From: Mucilaginibacter sp. OK098
Lineage (GTDB): Bacteria; Bacteroidota; Bacteroidia; Sphingobacteriales; Sphingobacteriaceae
Assembly: GCF_900142915.1 (NCBI RefSeq)
Contig: NZ_FRCM01000004.1
Location: 422,626-486,625 of the forward strand
Length of the DNA: 64,000 nucleotides
Reading direction: 5' to 3'
Each line of letters opens with the position of its first letter. The first letter of the stretch is position 1. The notes beneath the pieces are model-generated. The model searched no databases. It saw only the letters and a program-made list of their open reading frames with translations, and was not told where the DNA came from. Shown here piece by piece: positions 1 through 7,726 of the stretch. Position numbers and translations under genes: made by a program.

Positions 1-465
1 GCACAACAAGCTCAGCAAAAGCAGCAACAGGCTACTCAGCAAGCAGCACAACAAGCCCAGCAAAAGCAGCAGCAGGCCACTCAGCAAGCCGCACAACAGG
101 CTCAGCAAAAGCAGCAGCAGGCAGCACAACAGGCTCAGCAACGCGCAGCACAGCAGGTTCAGCAAAAGCAACAGCAGGCCGCACAACAAGCCCAACAACA
201 GGCTCAGCAACGCCAGCAACAAGCCGCACAGCAGGCTCAGCAGGCTCAGCAACAAGCTCAGCAGCGTCAGCAGCAGGCTGCCCAACAGGCCCAGCAACAA
301 GCTCAGCAGCGTCAGCAGCAGGCTGCACAACAGGCTCAACAGCGCCAGCAACAAGCTGCCCAACAGGCCCAGCAACGTGCCGCACAACAAGCACAACAAA
401 GGCAGCAACAGGCTAAACAACGCCAACAGCCACCTCCTAACAAGGAACCGCAGAAAGAGCAATAG
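1..465 (+). CDS. C-terminal part of a Gln/Ala-rich protein (5' end outside window)
   Basis: The frame is open from the first base to a TAG at 463-465. The visible 154 residues are almost entirely Gln and Ala with regular Arg or Lys, built on loose repeats such as AQQAQQRQQQ, and end in a short Pro/Lys/Glu tail (PPPNKEPQKEQ). The DNA is correspondingly repetitive (cag/caa/gca/gct). Such tails form long helices or disordered extensions, and in Bacteroidota they occur at the C-terminus of exported or envelope proteins. Nothing in the visible part names a family, because any N-terminal domain lies upstream of the window. The antisense open frame over the same stretch is a by-product of the repeat. 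A strong hairpin terminator follows the stop. Confidence 0.7.
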   Translation, partial: AQQAQQKQQQATQQAAQQAQQKQQQATQQAAQQAQQKQQQAAQQAQQRAAQQVQQKQQQAAQQAQQQAQQRQQQAAQQAQQAQQQAQQRQQQAAQQAQQQAQQRQQQAAQQAQQRQQQAAQQAQQRAAQQAQQRQQQAKQRQQPPPNKEPQKEQ

Positions 466-483
466 TTAATATTATATTCAATA

Positions 484-528
484 AAAAATAGCACCTTTAG
501 TAAATTCAATTTACAGGTGCTATTTTTT
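484..528 (+). terminator. Rho-independent terminator after the Gln-rich gene
   Basis: The arms AAAAATAGCACCT (484-496) and AGGTGCTATTTTT (516-528) are perfect complements. A second inner pairing GTAAAT/ATTTAC lies between them and the 3' side runs into T residues. The A-tract on the 5' side would let it work in both directions. Confidence 0.85.
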
Positions 529-544
529 TGTCTTAATTATAAAT

Positions 545-1012
545 ATGAGAGATCTTTTTACTTCAGTACTTTACAAATACACAGTGCAAATTTTGCTGGT
601 AGCGGGGTTAGCTTTAACCGGCGTAAAATACTATCATGGTTCCACTACAGATAAAAACCCCACTCATATTGTTTTCATTGAAAACTCGTGGGATGAAGCC
701 CTGAAACAAGCTGCATTACAAAATAAATATATTTTTGTTGACGCTTATGCCACCTGGTGCGGGCCATGTAAAATGCTTAAGGCACAAACTTTTACCGATG
801 ATAAAGCAGCCGCTTTTTATAACAGCAATTTTGTAAATGTGGCTATTGATATGGAAAAAGGCCGCGGCCCCGAGCTTGCCCGGCAATGGCAATTAAGAGC
901 TTACCCCACGCTCATTATATTCGACCCTAAAGGTAAGCCGGTTTTAGGTTCAGTTGGTTTTATTAAAGCTGATGACCTGATAAAGTTTGGGAAGCAAGCC
1001 CTGAAAAAATAA
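545..1012 (+). CDS. Membrane-anchored thioredoxin-fold protein
   Basis: A 155-residue protein with one N-terminal hydrophobic segment (about residues 12-27) and then a thioredoxin-like domain. The redox motif WCGPC is at residues 71-75 and the expected cis-proline is in AYPT (P121). It resembles the DUF255/thioredoxin_7-like disulfide reductases common in Bacteroidota, where the domain faces the periplasm and reduces or oxidises exported proteins. The classical WCGPC sequence suggests a reductase. The anchor looks uncleaved because no signal peptidase site is evident. It is transcribed alone, with terminators on both sides. The fold and active site are clear; the substrate cannot be told. Confidence 0.85.
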   Translation: MRDLFTSVLYKYTVQILLVAGLALTGVKYYHGSTTDKNPTHIVFIENSWDEALKQAALQNKYIFVDAYATWCGPCKMLKAQTFTDDKAAAFYNSNFVNVAIDMEKGRGPELARQWQLRAYPTLIIFDPKGKPVLGSVGFIKADDLIKFGKQALKK

Positions 1013-1015
1013 AAA

Positions 1016-1040
1016 CCGGGTTCTTTCGATACCCGGCTTT
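1016..1040 (+). terminator. Terminator after the thioredoxin gene
   Basis: Six-base stem CCGGGT (1016-1021) with ACCCGG (1031-1036), loop of nine, followed by CTTT; it starts three bases after the stop codon. Confidence 0.6.
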
Positions 1041-1136
1041 GAGGTCAGTATAAATAGAGATCTTTATTTGAAACGGCTGCGTTGCAATAACCAATACAAC
1101 CGTGAATTAATCTATGTTTTTTGCTACTACCCGAAC

Positions 1137-1171
1137 AAAAAAGGCCGAAAAACTCTCGCAGTTTTACGGCC
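1137..1171 (-). terminator. Minus-strand terminator without an evident gene
   Basis: Arms GGCCGAAAAACT (1143-1154) and AGTTTTACGGCC (1160-1171) pair with a single mismatch around a five-base loop. Read on the minus strand, the hairpin runs straight into a T-run (complement of the A-run before 1143), the layout of an intrinsic terminator. No minus-strand gene is seen in the several hundred bases that would feed into it. The rest of 1041-1444 is AT-rich and shows no gene. Confidence 0.45.
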
Positions 1172-1444
1172 CTACATCTACCTATGAAAAACAACCCTTT
1201 GGAAGGGCTTATAATTTAACCCAAAAGCAATGCCAATAATAAATTTGCTTAAAAAGACTATAAATAATTTTATTTTTTCCTGTAGAGAAAATAAATTGAG
1301 GAATTATTTACACACCCCGATGGAATAATTTTGCACAATAAAATAGCTACCTGTAAATTTCTAAACAACTTTATAATTTATCAACATCTTATAATCTTAC
1401 CTTATTAATTGGAAACCATAACACATTAATGTTGTTACACTTAT

Positions 1445-1756
1445 ATGGATTACAATATATATTTATTAGCAACCGATCCGAATAATCCTTGCCGGGACGT
1501 TATTCATTCAAGAGACACCCATTTAAAGATCAGGGTATTTTGCCTTACTGAAGAGTCGTTTAGTCCGGATAACAACGAAATCCAGCTTTATGCCTACGCC
1601 GAAAGTAAGCTATATGCCTTTGAAACTATAAATATTGTAGCTGAAGATGCTCTGGATGTTGTAAGCGCTATCCAATGGTATGCTGAGTACATCGACTTCC
1701 CCGAAATGGAGATATTGCCCGATGATCCGCGCCCGGGCGAGCATATGGCGATGTAA
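1445..1756 (+). CDS. Hypothetical protein, 103 residues
   Basis: An acidic soluble protein of 103 residues, with no signal peptide or membrane segment and no motif I recognise. Composition is balanced (few Lys, many Asp/Glu, several aromatic residues) and third-position use looks like that of neighbouring genes, which supports real coding. It ends in a Pro/Asp-rich tail (LPDDPRPGE). It stands alone between an AT-rich leader and the tRNA-Val promoter, so context gives no clue to function. Confidence 0.55.
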   Translation: MDYNIYLLATDPNNPCRDVIHSRDTHLKIRVFCLTEESFSPDNNEIQLYAYAESKLYAFETINIVAEDALDVVSAIQWYAEYIDFPEMEILPDDPRPGEHMAM

Positions 1757-1896
1757 TTTTGTGAGTTTTTATTAATTTAACATGCAAAAGCGTTAAGCAA
1801 AGCCATAACAACCTGGTAAATTCAATAATATAAATAGCTGTTAATAATACACTTACCGCGTATAAAAAACAAATTAATAAAAAAAGTAAAATATTT

Positions 1897-1927
1897 TTTG
1901 AAGAATAGTCTATAGATTCTATATTTG
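1897..1927 (+). promoter_or_regulatory. Bacteroidota-type promoter of tRNA-Val
   Basis: TTTG at 1897-1900 and TATATTTG at 1920-1927, separated by exactly 19 bases, match the established Bacteroidota consensus (-33 TTTG, -7 TAnnTTTG). The mature tRNA starts 60 bases further on. Confidence 0.8.
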
Positions 1928-1987
1928 CAATCCCAAAACGAAGGGAACACAACGGTTCTCAAAGTTAACAGGAAGCACAACAATAAA

Positions 1988-2062
1988 GGGAGTTTAGCTC
2001 AGCTGGTTCAGAGCATCTGCCTTACAAGCAGAGGGTCACTGGTTCGAACCCAGTAACTCCCA
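1988..2062 (+). tRNA. tRNA-Val (anticodon TAC)
   Basis: A complete cloverleaf can be drawn. The acceptor stem pairs GGGAGTT with AACTCCC. The D-arm contains AGCTCAGCTGGTT. The anticodon stem TCTGC/GCAGA carries the loop CTTACAA (anticodon TAC). The T-arm is CTGGTTCGAACCCAG. The discriminator base is A and CCA is not encoded, as usual in this phylum. The promoter lies upstream and a terminator begins two bases after the gene. Its 3' half is repeated three more times in the window. Confidence 0.97.
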
Positions 2063-2063
2063 C

Positions 2064-2091
2064 AAAAACCTGGTAGAAATACCAGGTTTTT
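2064..2091 (+). terminator. Terminator of tRNA-Val
   Basis: AAAAACCTGGTA and TACCAGGTTTTT form a perfect 12-bp stem with a four-base loop and a T-run, directly after the tRNA. Confidence 0.9.
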
Positions 2092-2110
2092 CTATTTAGA
2101 GAGATTTGCA

Positions 2111-2374
2111 ATCATATATTTTGCCTGCATAATCTATTCGCCAACAAAAAATAAATATTACGTCGGCTCATGCGAAGATGTGGCTAAAAGGCTGGTAAAG
2201 CATAATACTAACCACTCAGGCTTTACTGGTGGAGTGTTTGATTGGAAAATAAAATAGATTGAAGAACATGAGACAAAGCCCGATGCCCTAAGGCGTGAAA
2301 AGCAAATTAAAAATTGGGAAAGCCGCAAAATGATAGAAAAGCTCATAACGGGTTCGGGGCATCCCGATTTATAA
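2111..2374 (+). pseudogene. Decayed GIY-YIG endonuclease gene
   Basis: The frame starting at 2111 reads as a small GIY-YIG nuclease of the stand-alone Bacteroidota type. The N-terminal pair appears as CIIYS and KYYVG. Then come a region with GFTGG and DWKIK, the typical ALRREKQIKNWESRKMIEKLI stretch, and GSGHPDL before a stop. The family is normally about 80-100 residues, the same size. It is broken: no ATG is placed to start it, and a TAG at 2255-2257 interrupts the middle. The last codons overlap the beginning of a second tRNA-Val-like 3' half, so nuclease gene and tRNA fragment form one unit immediately behind the true tRNA. These proteins cut DNA with a single metal ion; here activity is presumably lost. 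Confidence 0.8.
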
Positions 2375-2410
2375 TCGGGAGGATCACTGGTTCGAACCCA
2401 GTAACTCCCA
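2360..2410 (+). repeat. Second copy of the tRNA-Val 3' half
   Basis: The stretch from the base of the anticodon arm to the discriminator repeats the tRNA. The T-arm plus 3' acceptor strand (TCACTGGTTCGAACCCAG, then TAACTCCCA) is identical to the gene at 1988-2062. The anticodon arm differs: stem CCCGA/TCGGG and loop TTTATAA, which would be anticodon TAT. There is no 5' half, so it is not a functional tRNA. It forms the tail of the GIY-YIG unit. Confidence 0.85.
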
Positions 2411-2416
2411 CTTAAC

Positions 2417-2448
2417 AAAAACCTCTTAGAGATAATCTAAGGGTTTTT
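2417..2448 (+). terminator. Terminator closing the GIY-YIG/tRNA unit
   Basis: Paired AAAAACC/GGTTTTT and CTTAGA/TCTAAG with a one-base bulge and a T-run. It sits in the same place relative to the tRNA fragment as the true tRNA terminator does to the tRNA. Confidence 0.8.
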
Positions 2449-2480
2449 TTGTTGCCTTTTTTACTGTTTATCTCCTTAAT

Positions 2481-3749
2481 ATGAAGAAATTTTTATACGG
2501 AATTGATTTTGGAACAACCAACTCGGCACTGGCTATTTACGACGAAGAAACGAAAGAAATACACAGTACCATCATTATTCCTTCGCTCATTTATTTCTAT
2601 CATCAGTTCAATGCCGGAAGCACCTCAAATTATGTTGTAGGGGAAGAGGCGATTACAGCCTACCTGAACGATGACATGAAAGGACGCTTTATCAAGTCTG
2701 TTAAACAAATATTATCAAGAAGCAGCTTTACAGAAACCAGGATCCATAATAAGAAGTATAATGCTTCGGATTTGATAGCGATCATTTTAAAGGAGCTAAA
2801 AGACCGTGCAGATCAATTGATCGGATATGATTGCCGGAAAGCCGTAATTGGCCGACCTGTTTTTTTTGATGACGACGATGTAAAAAAAGATACGCTGGCG
2901 CAGACCCGGTTAAATAAAGCGGCGGAAATTGCCGGCTTTGAAGAGATCCGTTTTCAATTTGAGCCCATTGGAGCAGCGTTCGCTTATGAAAAAAGCCTCG
3001 TTAAAAAGGAAAATGTATTGGTGGCTGACCTTGGCGGAGGTACCACAGATTTTACATATTTAGTGCTTGACCCTGAAAAAGCAGGGAGTAAAGACCGTAA
3101 GAATGACATGATGGCCAATGGCGGGATCTATATAGGCGGCGATAGCTTCGATTCCGCTTTTATGTGGGAGAAGGGCACACCATATTTTGGCAAAAACACG
3201 CAGTATGAGGCAACCCCGGGGAAGGTTTTAACTGTTCCAAAATCGCTCTTTGCCAATATTTGCTCATGGGAGCAAATGAATTTCTTTAACGGCCTGCGCG
3301 TTCAAAAGGATATAGAAGATTACTATTATTTTTCAGGTAATAACCCGCAGTTTAGAAATCTGATCACGCTTATTGAAAATAATTTAGGCTATTCTGTATT
3401 CCAATCCATCGAAAAAACAAAAATTACGCTTACCGATGCCGATACAGCAACGTTTAGCTATCACAAAATGAATATCGACATTGAGGAGAAAATCGGCTTG
3501 CCTTACTATGAACAGATCATCGCAAAAGATGTGGACCGGATTGCAAACTACCTGGATGATTTCATGCTGCAAAATAATATCAACCCTGAAAATATCGATA
3601 GCCTTTTTTTAACCGGCGGCACTTCTATGGTGGTTAGTATTCAAAAACTTTTCAAAAACAGATTTCCTCACGTTAACTTAAATTCGGGCGATAACTTTAA
3701 AAGTGTAGCCAGGGGGTTAGCTTTAAGTGGTTACCTGTTTGGGGATTAG
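2481..3749 (+). CDS. Hsp70-family ATPase lacking a substrate-binding domain (YegD-like)
   Basis: A 422-residue actin-fold ATPase. Phosphate-1 motif GIDFGTTNSA is at residues 7-16, phosphate-2 motif VADLGGGTTDF starts at 181, and the adenosine motif LFLTGGTS starts at 375. It ends right after the nucleotide-binding domain. DnaK is about 640 residues with a peptide-binding domain and lid, whereas YegD-type proteins are about 450 residues without them. It therefore probably acts as an ATP-dependent switch rather than a general chaperone; its client is unknown. The gene stands alone, with terminators and tRNA-like fragments before and after it, which hints that it may have been delivered together with them. 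No J-protein or GrpE partner is nearby. Confidence 0.85.
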   Translation: MKKFLYGIDFGTTNSALAIYDEETKEIHSTIIIPSLIYFYHQFNAGSTSNYVVGEEAITAYLNDDMKGRFIKSVKQILSRSSFTETRIHNKKYNASDLIAIILKELKDRADQLIGYDCRKAVIGRPVFFDDDDVKKDTLAQTRLNKAAEIAGFEEIRFQFEPIGAAFAYEKSLVKKENVLVADLGGGTTDFTYLVLDPEKAGSKDRKNDMMANGGIYIGGDSFDSAFMWEKGTPYFGKNTQYEATPGKVLTVPKSLFANICSWEQMNFFNGLRVQKDIEDYYYFSGNNPQFRNLITLIENNLGYSVFQSIEKTKITLTDADTATFSYHKMNIDIEEKIGLPYYEQIIAKDVDRIANYLDDFMLQNNINPENIDSLFLTGGTSMVVSIQKLFKNRFPHVNLNSGDNFKSVARGLALSGYLFGD

Positions 3750-3769
3750 CAATAGTTTACCAGGCTTAT

Positions 3770-3834
3770 AGATGAAAAGAAAATAGCTGATTCAGCGCAT
3801 CCCGATTATAATCAAGAGGGTCACTGGTTCGAAC
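3770..3834 (+). repeat. Third, decayed copy of the GIY-YIG tail plus tRNA-Val 3' half
   Basis: Aligned with 2325-2400, the order is the same: a remnant of the nuclease tail (gatgaaaagaaaatagct against atgatagaaaagct), GCATCCCGATTATAATC, then GGGTCACTGGTTCGAAC. The acceptor strand is lost. GATTCAG (3789-3795) and CTGAATC (3834-3840) now bracket it as an inverted pair. Confidence 0.65.
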
Positions 3835-3840
3835 TGAATC

Positions 3841-3868
3841 AAAAGCGAACAGCGAGCTGTTCGCTTTT
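3841..3868 (+). terminator. Strong terminator
   Basis: AAAAGCGAACAG and CTGTTCGCTTTT form a perfect 12-bp stem with a CGAG loop, ending in T residues. It closes the region of the Hsp70-like gene and the tRNA fragment. Confidence 0.85.
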
Positions 3869-3957
3869 ATTACATAAACAAGTTCAATTTTTACATAATT
3901 TACTAGCAATCAATTAAATGTGTAATTTGGAACGATGATTGAAGTTGCTAACTGTAT

Positions 3958-6900
3958 TTGAGACCCTATTTTTTTCATATCAGCCTGTATGACCTGGCCT
4001 CCATGGGGACCCTGTTCTCGGGGCTGACGCTTGCGCTGCTCTTAGGATTCGCAAAAAGACCCGGCCAAGCAGCTAACCTGTTTTTGAGTTCGGCCTTAGC
4101 CGTTATCGTATTAAAGACTGGTGGCCTTTCACCGTTTTTCTTGCCAGCGCTGGGCCCGCTGTTGTATTTTTATGTACGACAGTTAACCTGGCCGGACCGG
4201 CGCTTCCGCTGGAAAGATAAGCTTCATTTTTGCTCCTTACTTGTTGGATTTTGGATGCCAGCCTGGCTGATTTTAGTTTTGGTCATGACCTATTTGTACC
4301 TGTCGCACCGGTTGATTGAGGATTTCTATCGCCGGTTGCAGCCGGTGCTGATGGACAGACCCCGTTTTGCTTTCCGGTCACTGGACCGCTCATTACTCTT
4401 GCTCGGCTTGTTATGTGTGTTATCGCTGTTTAATGCTATTTTCTATTTGACGCTGGCCTTTGTACTGATTGGAATGGCCGTGGAAGCGATGCTGAAACCG
4501 GATAGCAGCGTCCAGCTGGCAATGCCAATAACTGACAGATCGGATGCAAAAGAGAAAAGCCGGAGGCTTAAGGAGGTGGTGGCGGCAAACTGCCTTTATG
4601 AGGATGCCGAACTGACGCTGGCCACACTGGCGGTTAAACTTATGATCCATCCGCATGACTTATCCCGGATCATTAACCTTGGGCTGGAAAAGAACTTCAG
4701 CGATTTTATCAATGAATTTCGTGTGCGTGAAGTTGCTCGAAAAATGCGTGACCCGATCTACGACCGGCTCACGCTATTGGGTATCGCTTACGAGTCGGGA
4801 TTCAATTCCAAAAGAACTTTCAACCGGGTTTTCAAAGAGATGACCGGCAAAACCCCGGTGGAATACAAAAACTACTTGAAAAAAGGAGGGCCAATTGATA
4901 AGTTGGCACCTCTGTCACGAATACGACCGGTAATATTGCGTTCAGAAAGCCTGCCAAATTGGGCTCCTGAAACATTAAAACGCAATATTATGATAAGGAA
5001 TTACCTTAAAATCGCTTACCGCCAGTTGCTCAGGCAAAAAATGTATGCAACCGTAAAGATCGGGGGCTTTGCCTTGGGGATCTCTGCCTGTTTACTCATT
5101 GGCTTGTATATTCATAACGAAATGACTTTCGATCGGTTTTATCCAGGTGCCGACCGTATTTTCCGGGTTGTAGGCGACGGCGAAATGAGCCGTGGCCTGG
5201 CTTGGCCCGCACCTATGTCAAAAGCTATACAACAAGACTTTCCCGAAGTTCAATTTGCCGGGCGAATGAGGCTAATTAACTCATACCTTGGCCACGCCGA
5301 ACTGCGCCCTGCTGAAGCGTCGCAAAATACTTACGAGCAAGGTATAATTTACATTGATGAGTCATTCTTTAGCGCTTTTAAGCTGCCAATGGTGTACGGG
5401 GATGGTGCTACAGCTTTAAAAGAGCCGCAAACCCTGGTGATCTCTAAAACTATGGCCGACAAGTATTACCGTGGCCAAAACCCGCTTGGCCGGGTAATGT
5501 ATATTGACAATGACCAGTCGCATCCATACCGAATAGGTGGCGTTATGGCCGATATTCCTGCAAATTCGCATTTACACCCGTTCAACTTTTTTATCACCCT
5601 CTCCGGGATGGAATTTGGGGCCGGCGAGCAAAATAGCTGGCGCTGGTACAACTATATCCAGTACATTAAACTGAAGGCCGGCACCAATGTAGCAGCATTT
5701 GAAGAAAAACTCAATATCGGCCTGAGAAAAAACTACTGGATGCCCGAAGCTCGTAAGGGAGGTGCGCAAGACCCCAAAAAAGAAGCTGGGAAGTTCCATG
5801 TTTACCTGCAGCCGGTGCCCGATATCAACCTGTATTCATACGATTTTTCGGATGGGCTAACCAACGGTGATATACGTTTTGTCTGGCTTTTCGGCGCTGT
5901 CGCCTTATTTATCCTGATCATTGCCTGCATTAATTTTATCAATCTTTCTACCGCCAAGTCGGCTGGTCGCGCTAAAGAAGTGGGCCTGCGCAAAGTTGTA
6001 GGTTCGTACCGCAGCAGCCTTATCGCTCAGTTCCTTACCGAATCGCTCATCTACAGCTTTATCTCGTTCATCCTGGGCATTATTGCAGCGTGGCTGTTAT
6101 TGCCTTATTTCAACAGCATCGCGGCAAAGTCACTTACCATGCCGTGGTTTGAATGGTGGTTTGTTCCGGTTATCCTGCTTTCTACGTTGGTTGTTGGTAC
6201 GCTTGCCGGTTTATATCCTGCATTTTATCTATCGGGCTTCAGTCCGGGGCAGGTATTAAAAGGGACTATCAGTACCGGCAGCAAAAACCCTGTACTACGC
6301 AATGGGCTAGTCGTGTTTCAGTTCGCGGCCTCCATCATTTTGATCATCAGTACCATTGTTATCTACAACCAAATGCACTTTATACTGAACCGTAAGGTCG
6401 GTTTTGACAAAGACCAGGTGATGATATTGCAAAGCACTAATACGCTGGGTAATCAAAACATCAGGAATTTTAAAACAGAACTTAATAAAATAGCTGCTGT
6501 TAAAAGCGTGTCCATAAGTGATTACCTGCCGGTAAACGGCACCGCGCGTAACGGAAATGCTTTTTTTAAAGAAGGGCGTGAAAAAATTGAGCCTCCTGTT
6601 TTGGGCCAGATTTGGCAAGTAGACGATACTTACCTTCAAACATTAGGCATTAAGTTAATTGAAGGAAGAAATTTCTCCTATGAGCTGGCCGATGATACTG
6701 CCGGAAGGTCCATTATCATCAATCAAAGCATGGCGCAAAAACTTGGTTTGAAACATCCGGTTGGAGCACGTATCAGCGACAATGGCATATTTACTGTTAT
6801 TGGTGTAATGCAAGATTTTAATTATGAGTCGATGCGTGGTGAGATTGGCCCTGTTGTGCTTCACTATGCTTTGAGCACATCAATGATGACGGTTAAACTT

Positions 6901-7413
6901 CGCGGCGGCGATGTACAAAATGCTATTGCAAATATATCTGCGTTATGGAAAAAATATTCGCCCAATCAACCCATACGTTACACTTTCCTGGATGAGGACT
7001 TTGCCAATATGTATGCAGACGTAACCCGTACGGGTAAAATATTTACCAGCTTTGCCGTACTGGCTATTATTATTGCCTGCCTGGGTTTATTCGCCCTCTC
7101 TGCTTTCTTAGCAGAGCAGCGCAGTAAAGAAATAGGCATCCGTAAGGTTTTAGGCGCCAGCGTACAGGGCATTACTACGTTGTTATCTCTAGATTTTGTC
7201 AAACTGGTTATGGTGGCAATTTTAATTGCATCGCCTATTGCCTGGTGGACTATGCACCAATGGCTGCAGAATTTTGCCTATAGGGTCACCATCAGTTGGT
7301 GGATGTTTGCCCTGGCGGGACTCGGCGTTGTTTTGATCGCTTTGATAACCGTAAGCTTCCAGTCGATCAAAGCTGCACTGGCAAACCCGGTGAAAAGTTT
7401 GCGGTCGGAATAA
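3958..7413 (+). CDS. Fusion of a membrane AraC-type regulator and an FtsX/MacB-like ABC permease
   Basis: One open frame of 1151 residues joins two normally separate proteins. Residues 1-200 carry several hydrophobic helices, followed by an AraC-type double helix-turn-helix at about 218-305 (IAYESGFNSKRTFNRVFKEMTGKTP is the second helix pair). From M345 (MIRNYLKIAYRQLLRQKMY) there is a complete FtsX/MacB-type permease. It has an N-terminal helix, a large periplasmic domain, three core helices, a second periplasmic domain, three final helices, and the usual ending ANPVKSLRSE. No ABC ATPase gene is near, so it is an orphan permease. The start is uncertain: the frame opens after a TAA at 3949-3951 with CTG and TTG (3958), and the first ATG is at 4003. 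A separate permease start at 4990 is possible, but no stop or frameshift separates the parts. Confidence 0.85.
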   Translation: MRPYFFHISLYDLASMGTLFSGLTLALLLGFAKRPGQAANLFLSSALAVIVLKTGGLSPFFLPALGPLLYFYVRQLTWPDRRFRWKDKLHFCSLLVGFWMPAWLILVLVMTYLYLSHRLIEDFYRRLQPVLMDRPRFAFRSLDRSLLLLGLLCVLSLFNAIFYLTLAFVLIGMAVEAMLKPDSSVQLAMPITDRSDAKEKSRRLKEVVAANCLYEDAELTLATLAVKLMIHPHDLSRIINLGLEKNFSDFINEFRVREVARKMRDPIYDRLTLLGIAYESGFNSKRTFNRVFKEMTGKTPVEYKNYLKKGGPIDKLAPLSRIRPVILRSESLPNWAPETLKRNIMIRNYLKIAYRQLLRQKMYATVKIGGFALGISACLLIGLYIHNEMTFDRFYPGADRIFRVVGDGEMSRGLAWPAPMSKAIQQDFPEVQFAGRMRLINSYLGHAELRPAEASQNTYEQGIIYIDESFFSAFKLPMVYGDGATALKEPQTLVISKTMADKYYRGQNPLGRVMYIDNDQSHPYRIGGVMADIPANSHLHPFNFFITLSGMEFGAGEQNSWRWYNYIQYIKLKAGTNVAAFEEKLNIGLRKNYWMPEARKGGAQDPKKEAGKFHVYLQPVPDINLYSYDFSDGLTNGDIRFVWLFGAVALFILIIACINFINLSTAKSAGRAKEVGLRKVVGSYRSSLIAQFLTESLIYSFISFILGIIAAWLLLPYFNSIAAKSLTMPWFEWWFVPVILLSTLVVGTLAGLYPAFYLSGFSPGQVLKGTISTGSKNPVLRNGLVVFQFAASIILIISTIVIYNQMHFILNRKVGFDKDQVMILQSTNTLGNQNIRNFKTELNKIAAVKSVSISDYLPVNGTARNGNAFFKEGREKIEPPVLGQIWQVDDTYLQTLGIKLIEGRNFSYELADDTAGRSIIINQSMAQKLGLKHPVGARISDNGIFTVIGVMQDFNYESMRGEIGPVVLHYALSTSMMTVKLRGGDVQNAIANISALWKKYSPNQPIRYTFLDEDFANMYADVTRTGKIFTSFAVLAIIIACLGLFALSAFLAEQRSKEIGIRKVLGASVQGITTLLSLDFVKLVMVAILIASPIAWWTMHQWLQNFAYRVTISWWMFALAGLGVVLIALITVSFQSIKAALANPVKSLRSE

Positions 7414-7573
7414 CTATAAAAGCCCATTTAATAAACTCCATATGAAGGCGAATATATTCCGGCCGACCTACGATGATTTAATTTATATAGAAATTTAAAC
7501 CAATACTTACTATAATTTGTAGCCCACCCGCCTTTTGATCCAAAAAAATTATAAATCTAAATTCGCAATCAGG

Positions 7574-7625
7574 CGCAAATCAGATAGGAAATGGTTGGAT
7601 ATTTGTGTAATAGCCACCACAAAAA
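7574..7625 (+). repeat. 52-bp block shared with 37640-37689
   Basis: The block follows cgcaaatcagataggaaatgg and gene-like triplets (RKSDRKWLDIC). At 37640 the same block reads RKLDMKWLEIC. Both lie directly before a hairpin. It looks like a relic of the 3' end of a coding sequence; I do not recognise the parent. The sequence from 7414 to 7573 holds no gene that I can see. Confidence 0.5.
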
Positions 7626-7626
7626 C

Positions 7627-7720
7627 GAAGCCTTCAGATTAATTTTTGAGGGCTTTTTTGTGGAGTGTGGACACTCAAAACCGTTCGCGGTAAAGCGAAA
7701 GACGCTTGACTGGGCGGGTT
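7627..7720 (+). repeat. Dispersed hairpin repeat, copy A
   Basis: This copy has a terminator-like hairpin (gccttcag..attaattt..tgagggcttttttg), a second hairpin (GAGTGTggACACTC) and a conserved tail (gttcgcggtaaagcgaaag, gacgcttgactgggcgggtt). The same order is seen at 12037, 15641 and 22480, with fragments at 24333 and 25721. Copies are intergenic or cut into genes. Confidence 0.85.
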
Positions 7721-7726
7721 AACCAG

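Noticed and set aside
32..394. Antisense open frame of 120 codons opposite the Gln-rich protein
   Set aside because: It is the reverse reading of the CAG/GCA repeats (Val/Ala/Pro/Glu-rich) and has no start signal or partner.
2158..2418. Minus-strand frame over the GIY-YIG relic
   Set aside because: Its content is the reverse of the nuclease relic and tRNA fragment.
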